The notes under the pieces were generated by a model, which saw nothing but the letters and a program-made list of their open reading frames with translations, was not told where the DNA came from and made no database searches. Both the position numbers and the translations under genes were made by a program. DNA of 64,000 nucleotides from Devosia salina (GTDB lineage Bacteria; Pseudomonadota; Alphaproteobacteria; Rhizobiales; Devosiaceae), in NCBI RefSeq assembly GCF_019504385.1, contig NZ_CP080590.1, positions 2,336,001-2,400,000 of the forward strand, written 5' to 3'. Of this stretch, positions 60,061-64,000 are shown piece by piece. The first letter of the stretch is position 1, and the number at the start of each line of letters is the position of its first letter.

Positions 60061-61321
60061 TCAGGAGACGCGACGAAGGAAGGGGCGTGTGCCCAGCGGC
60101 ACTTCAGTGCGGCCTACCGGCTGGTAGAACAGCGCCATTTCCGGCAGGCGATTGTCGATCAGGGCTTCGCGGGTGGGTGCATGCGTGACCACCAGCGCGT
60201 TAAAGCCACAGCGGCGCATATGCGGGATCTGGTCCTGCAGCACATCGCCAACGGCCCGGATTTCGCCCGCATAGTTCAGGCGCTCCACCAGAAGACGCGC
60301 GGTCGAATAGCCGCGCCCGTCGGAAAAGGCCGGGAAGGCTACGGCGATCGAGGCGAAGCGGCTGACATCTTCGGCCACGTCCTCGATCCGGTCGCCGGGC
60401 AGCACCAGCAGCCCCAGCGGATGCGGATTGGCGAGATACGCCTCGCGATGCGCGATGAATTCGGGCAGCGGCACATGGGTGTAGCGCGCCTCGGACGGGT
60501 CCGTACCTTCCGTCCAGCTCTTGAACGGATCGGCAATGAAGGCGCCGTCTTTCCACAGCGTATGGCGGGCGGCGGCACTCATCGGCGAGGCAATGGCTCC
60601 ATTGAAGTCATAGTGGATGCCGCATTCCTTCTTGTTCAGGCCGCGCCACCGTCCAGCGCGCGGATCCTCGCCCTCGGCGACAGCCGAGGTGCAGGGCGCG
60701 CAGCCAATGGACTTGAAGCCTTTGGCATAGAGCGGATGCTCGGGCAAGCTGTGCGCCTGCCGATATTCGATCACGTCGGCATCGGTGAAATGCGCCAGCG
60801 GGTTGACCTTGATGCGATCATCGCTGGTCAATTCGAAATGCGGCAGCACCCCGCGCTCGGCCGTCTGGTAGCGCTTGCGGCCAGTGACCCACCCGCCATA
60901 TTGCTCGGTGATGGGCTCGAGCGGCTCGGTCTTGCGGATATGGCAGCACGAATCCGGATCGCTTTCCCACAGGTCGCCATTGGGATCGAACCGCTTCACA
61001 TCCTCCGAATTGGGATGGATCGCGTGCACATTGATCAGGCCCAGCGTCTTCTTGAGGGTTTCGACATAGGCCAGCGTTTCCGGGAAATGCTTGCCGGTCT
61101 CGAGGAAATAGACCGGCAGCGACGGATCGACTTGCGCCACCATGTGCAGCAGCACGGCCGAGTCTGCCCCGAAGGACGAGACAATGGCCAGATCCCCCGG
61201 CAACACTTCATTGATGGCGTAGCGCAGCACGCCCACGGCGTCCATTTCGTCGAACATGCCGTTGAGCGCCAGGATTCCAAGCGCCTTGAGCTTGTCATGC
61301 GCGGCCTGCGCCGGTGCCAGG

Positions 61322-61335
<14 letters not shown>
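60061..61335 (-). CDS. cysH: Adenylyl-sulfate reductase CysH fused to a DUF934 domain
   Basis: The 424-residue protein begins MAQSNLAPAQAAHDKLKALG. Residues 1-240 are CysH: PP-loop SSFGADSAVLLHM, the paired Cys in DSCCHIRK (about 130) and GCAPC (about 211), so an Fe-S APS reductase rather than a PAPS enzyme, and the active-site ECGIH (about 238). From about residue 255 a DUF934 domain (HTLWKDGAFIADPFKSW, VAFPAFSDGRGYSTARLLVE, LRYAGEIRAVGDVL-like) follows in the same frame. In many relatives these are separate genes. It overlaps cysI by 14 bases and has AAGGAGG seven bases before ATG. Confidence 0.9.
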
Positions 61336-62966
<1,631 letters not shown>

Positions 62967-62980
<14 letters not shown>

Positions 62981-63290
62981 GCCCGTCTTCACCTAAGTGC
63001 TGGCGATCAAACGCCTGCCCGTTGAGAGAGAGGGGAGCGGTGGGGCCCGCCGCCCTGATGCGTTCGCGCAGGCGCTTCGGCACGATGCGGCCCTCCACCT
63101 GCTCAACTTCTTCGATTTCGAGGCTGATGATCCGGCCCGAGGCCTTGGTGGCCGCCAGCGCGCCGTCCTGCTCGGCCTTGTCCTCCTTGGAGAACAGCCG
63201 CGCCGCCTGCAGGTCCTCGACCCAGTTGCCCGCTCCGTCGAGATAGACGGTGGCGCCCGAGATCAGCTCATTGCCCGTCAGAATTTCCAT
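62967..63290 (-). CDS. DUF2849 protein of the sulfite reductase operon
   Basis: The 107-residue protein (MEILTGNELISGATVYLD, RLRERIRAAGPTAPLSLNG) matches DUF2849, regularly encoded between the SUMT gene and cysI in rhizobia. It may be a siroheme-related assembly factor or redox helper (inference). It is translationally tied to cobA upstream (3-base gap) and cysI downstream (overlap). Confidence 0.82.
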
Positions 63291-63292
63291 GG

Positions 63293-64000
63293 TCACGCTA
63301 CCTTGAAACTGTTCGTTGCCGCCGCTGCGGCCGCCTCGGCCCAGTCGCCCTCGGCCACCGCCTTGCCAACCAGGATGACGGCCGGGCCATCGACGAAATC
63401 GACAGCACCATTGGCGAGCCCGCCCAGCGTCCCGGCATAGGCTGTGCTGTCCGACCGCCCGGCATTGACCACGATACCGACCGGCAGATCCGGTGCCGCG
63501 CCATGCGCCAACAGCCGGCCGGCCACGTCGGCCGAAATCGCCTTGCCCATATAGAGCGCCAGGGTCAGGCCCGATTGCGAGAGAGCGGCCCAATGGGCCA
63601 GATCGCTGTCTTCGGCGCCATGCGCCGTGGCGACCACGAAGCCGCTCGACACCTTGCGCAGCGTCACCGGCGTCGCCGTATCGGCAGCCGCCGCCAATGC
63701 CGCGCTGACGCCCGGCACGATCTCATAGGCAAGCCCGGCCTTGCGCAGGGCCGCAATTTCCTCGCCCGCGCGCCCGAAGATCATCGGGTCGCCGGACTTG
63801 AGCCGCGCGACCTTCTTGCCCTCACCGGCCAGCCGCACGATCAGCGTATTGATCTGCGCCTGCGAGAAGGAGTGGTGTCCGCGCGTCTTGCCGACGCAAA
63901 TCTGCTCCGCATCGCGCCGGCCCATCTCGACCACGGCGGCGGGCACGAGCTGGTCATGCACGATGACATCGGCCTGCTGCAGCAGCCGCTGCGCACGCAG
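63293..64000 (-). CDS. cobA: Uroporphyrinogen-III C-methyltransferase, 5' end beyond the window
   Basis: About 235 C-terminal residues are present. Family motifs include ADVIVHDQLV, AGEGKKVARLKSGDPMIFGR, YEIVPGVSAALAAAA and TLALYMGKA. The enzyme makes precorrin-2, the siroheme precursor needed by CysI. The start lies beyond 64000, so it is unclear whether the protein is a CysG fusion. It heads cobA-DUF2849-cysI-cysH. Confidence 0.92.
   Translation of the reverse strand: MRAQRLLQQADVIVHDQLVPAAVVEMGRRDAEQICVGKTRGHHSFSQAQINTLIVRLAGEGKKVARLKSGDPMIFGRAGEEIAALRKAGLAYEIVPGVSAALAAAADTATPVTLRKVSSGFVVATAHGAEDSDLAHWAALSQSGLTLALYMGKAISADVAGRLLAHGAAPDLPVGIVVNAGRSDSTAYAGTLGGLANGAVDFVDGPAVILVGKAVAEGDWAEAAAAAATNSFKVA

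Overview
The window looks like a chromosomal segment of a flagellated alphaproteobacterium of the Hyphomicrobiales, probably Devosia-like (inference). The evidence is high GC, a Caulobacter-style flagellar gene set (fliX, flbT, flaF, cheL/flbY-like genes, a DUF6468 protein, MotE), the kinase CckA, alphaproteobacterial curlin/CsgH genes, and an assimilatory sulfur operon with a DUF2849 gene between cobA and cysI. No plasmid, phage, transposase, rRNA, tRNA or CRISPR signature was seen.

Layout. Positions 1-14300 hold housekeeping and small accessory genes: a GNAT enzyme, a GFA protein, a TfoX-like protein, isocitrate dehydrogenase, a DUF2807 beta-repeat protein, a secreted VWA protein, a DMT transporter, alaS, recA with an SOS-type inverted repeat, a GguC/AraD1 protein, an aldo/keto reductase, an ArsR/SRPBCC pair and a DUF2237 protein. 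cckA (14491-17058) leads into flagellar cluster A (17330-32705): flgB-flgC-fliE-fliQ-fliR-flhB, divergent fliO-fliP, fliL-fliM-DUF6468-motE plus a large repeat protein, and divergent flgF-flgG-flgA-flgH. Positions 32900-39100 are accessory: a glycine-zipper protein with a 51-bp tandem repeat, an M32 carboxypeptidase, two curlins flanking csgH, YciI, a winged-helix/TPR regulator and a cupin. Flagellar cluster B (39096-52958) holds dksA-fliX, divergent flgI-cheL-flgN-like, two tandem flagellins, flbT-flaF, and flgE-flgK-flgL. Positions 53204-64000 hold an ATPase, metA, ycjX-ycjF, an EAL protein, ferredoxin, ferredoxin reductase, and the sulfite/sulfate reduction operon cobA-DUF2849-cysI-cysH(DUF934 fusion).

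The intergenic regions in front of flagellar operons carry a coherent regulatory code. Perfect TTAA-N7-TTAA boxes (CtrA type) lie before flgB/fliO, fliX/flgI and flagellin 2, with near matches before fliL and flagellin 1. Near-palindromic CCGGCA-N5-TGCCGG-like elements (FlbD ftr type) lie before flgB, fliL/flgF, fliX/flgI and flgE. Sigma-54-type -24/-12 promoters lie before flgF, flgI and flgE. Together with cckA and fliX this predicts the Caulobacter-type CckA-CtrA then FliX/FlbD-sigma-54 hierarchy.

A family of about 105-bp double-hairpin repeats occurs four times. In every copy its terminal TAG serves exactly as the stop codon of the minus-strand gene beside it. A separate 30-bp perfect inverted repeat splits the fliE-fliQ junction.
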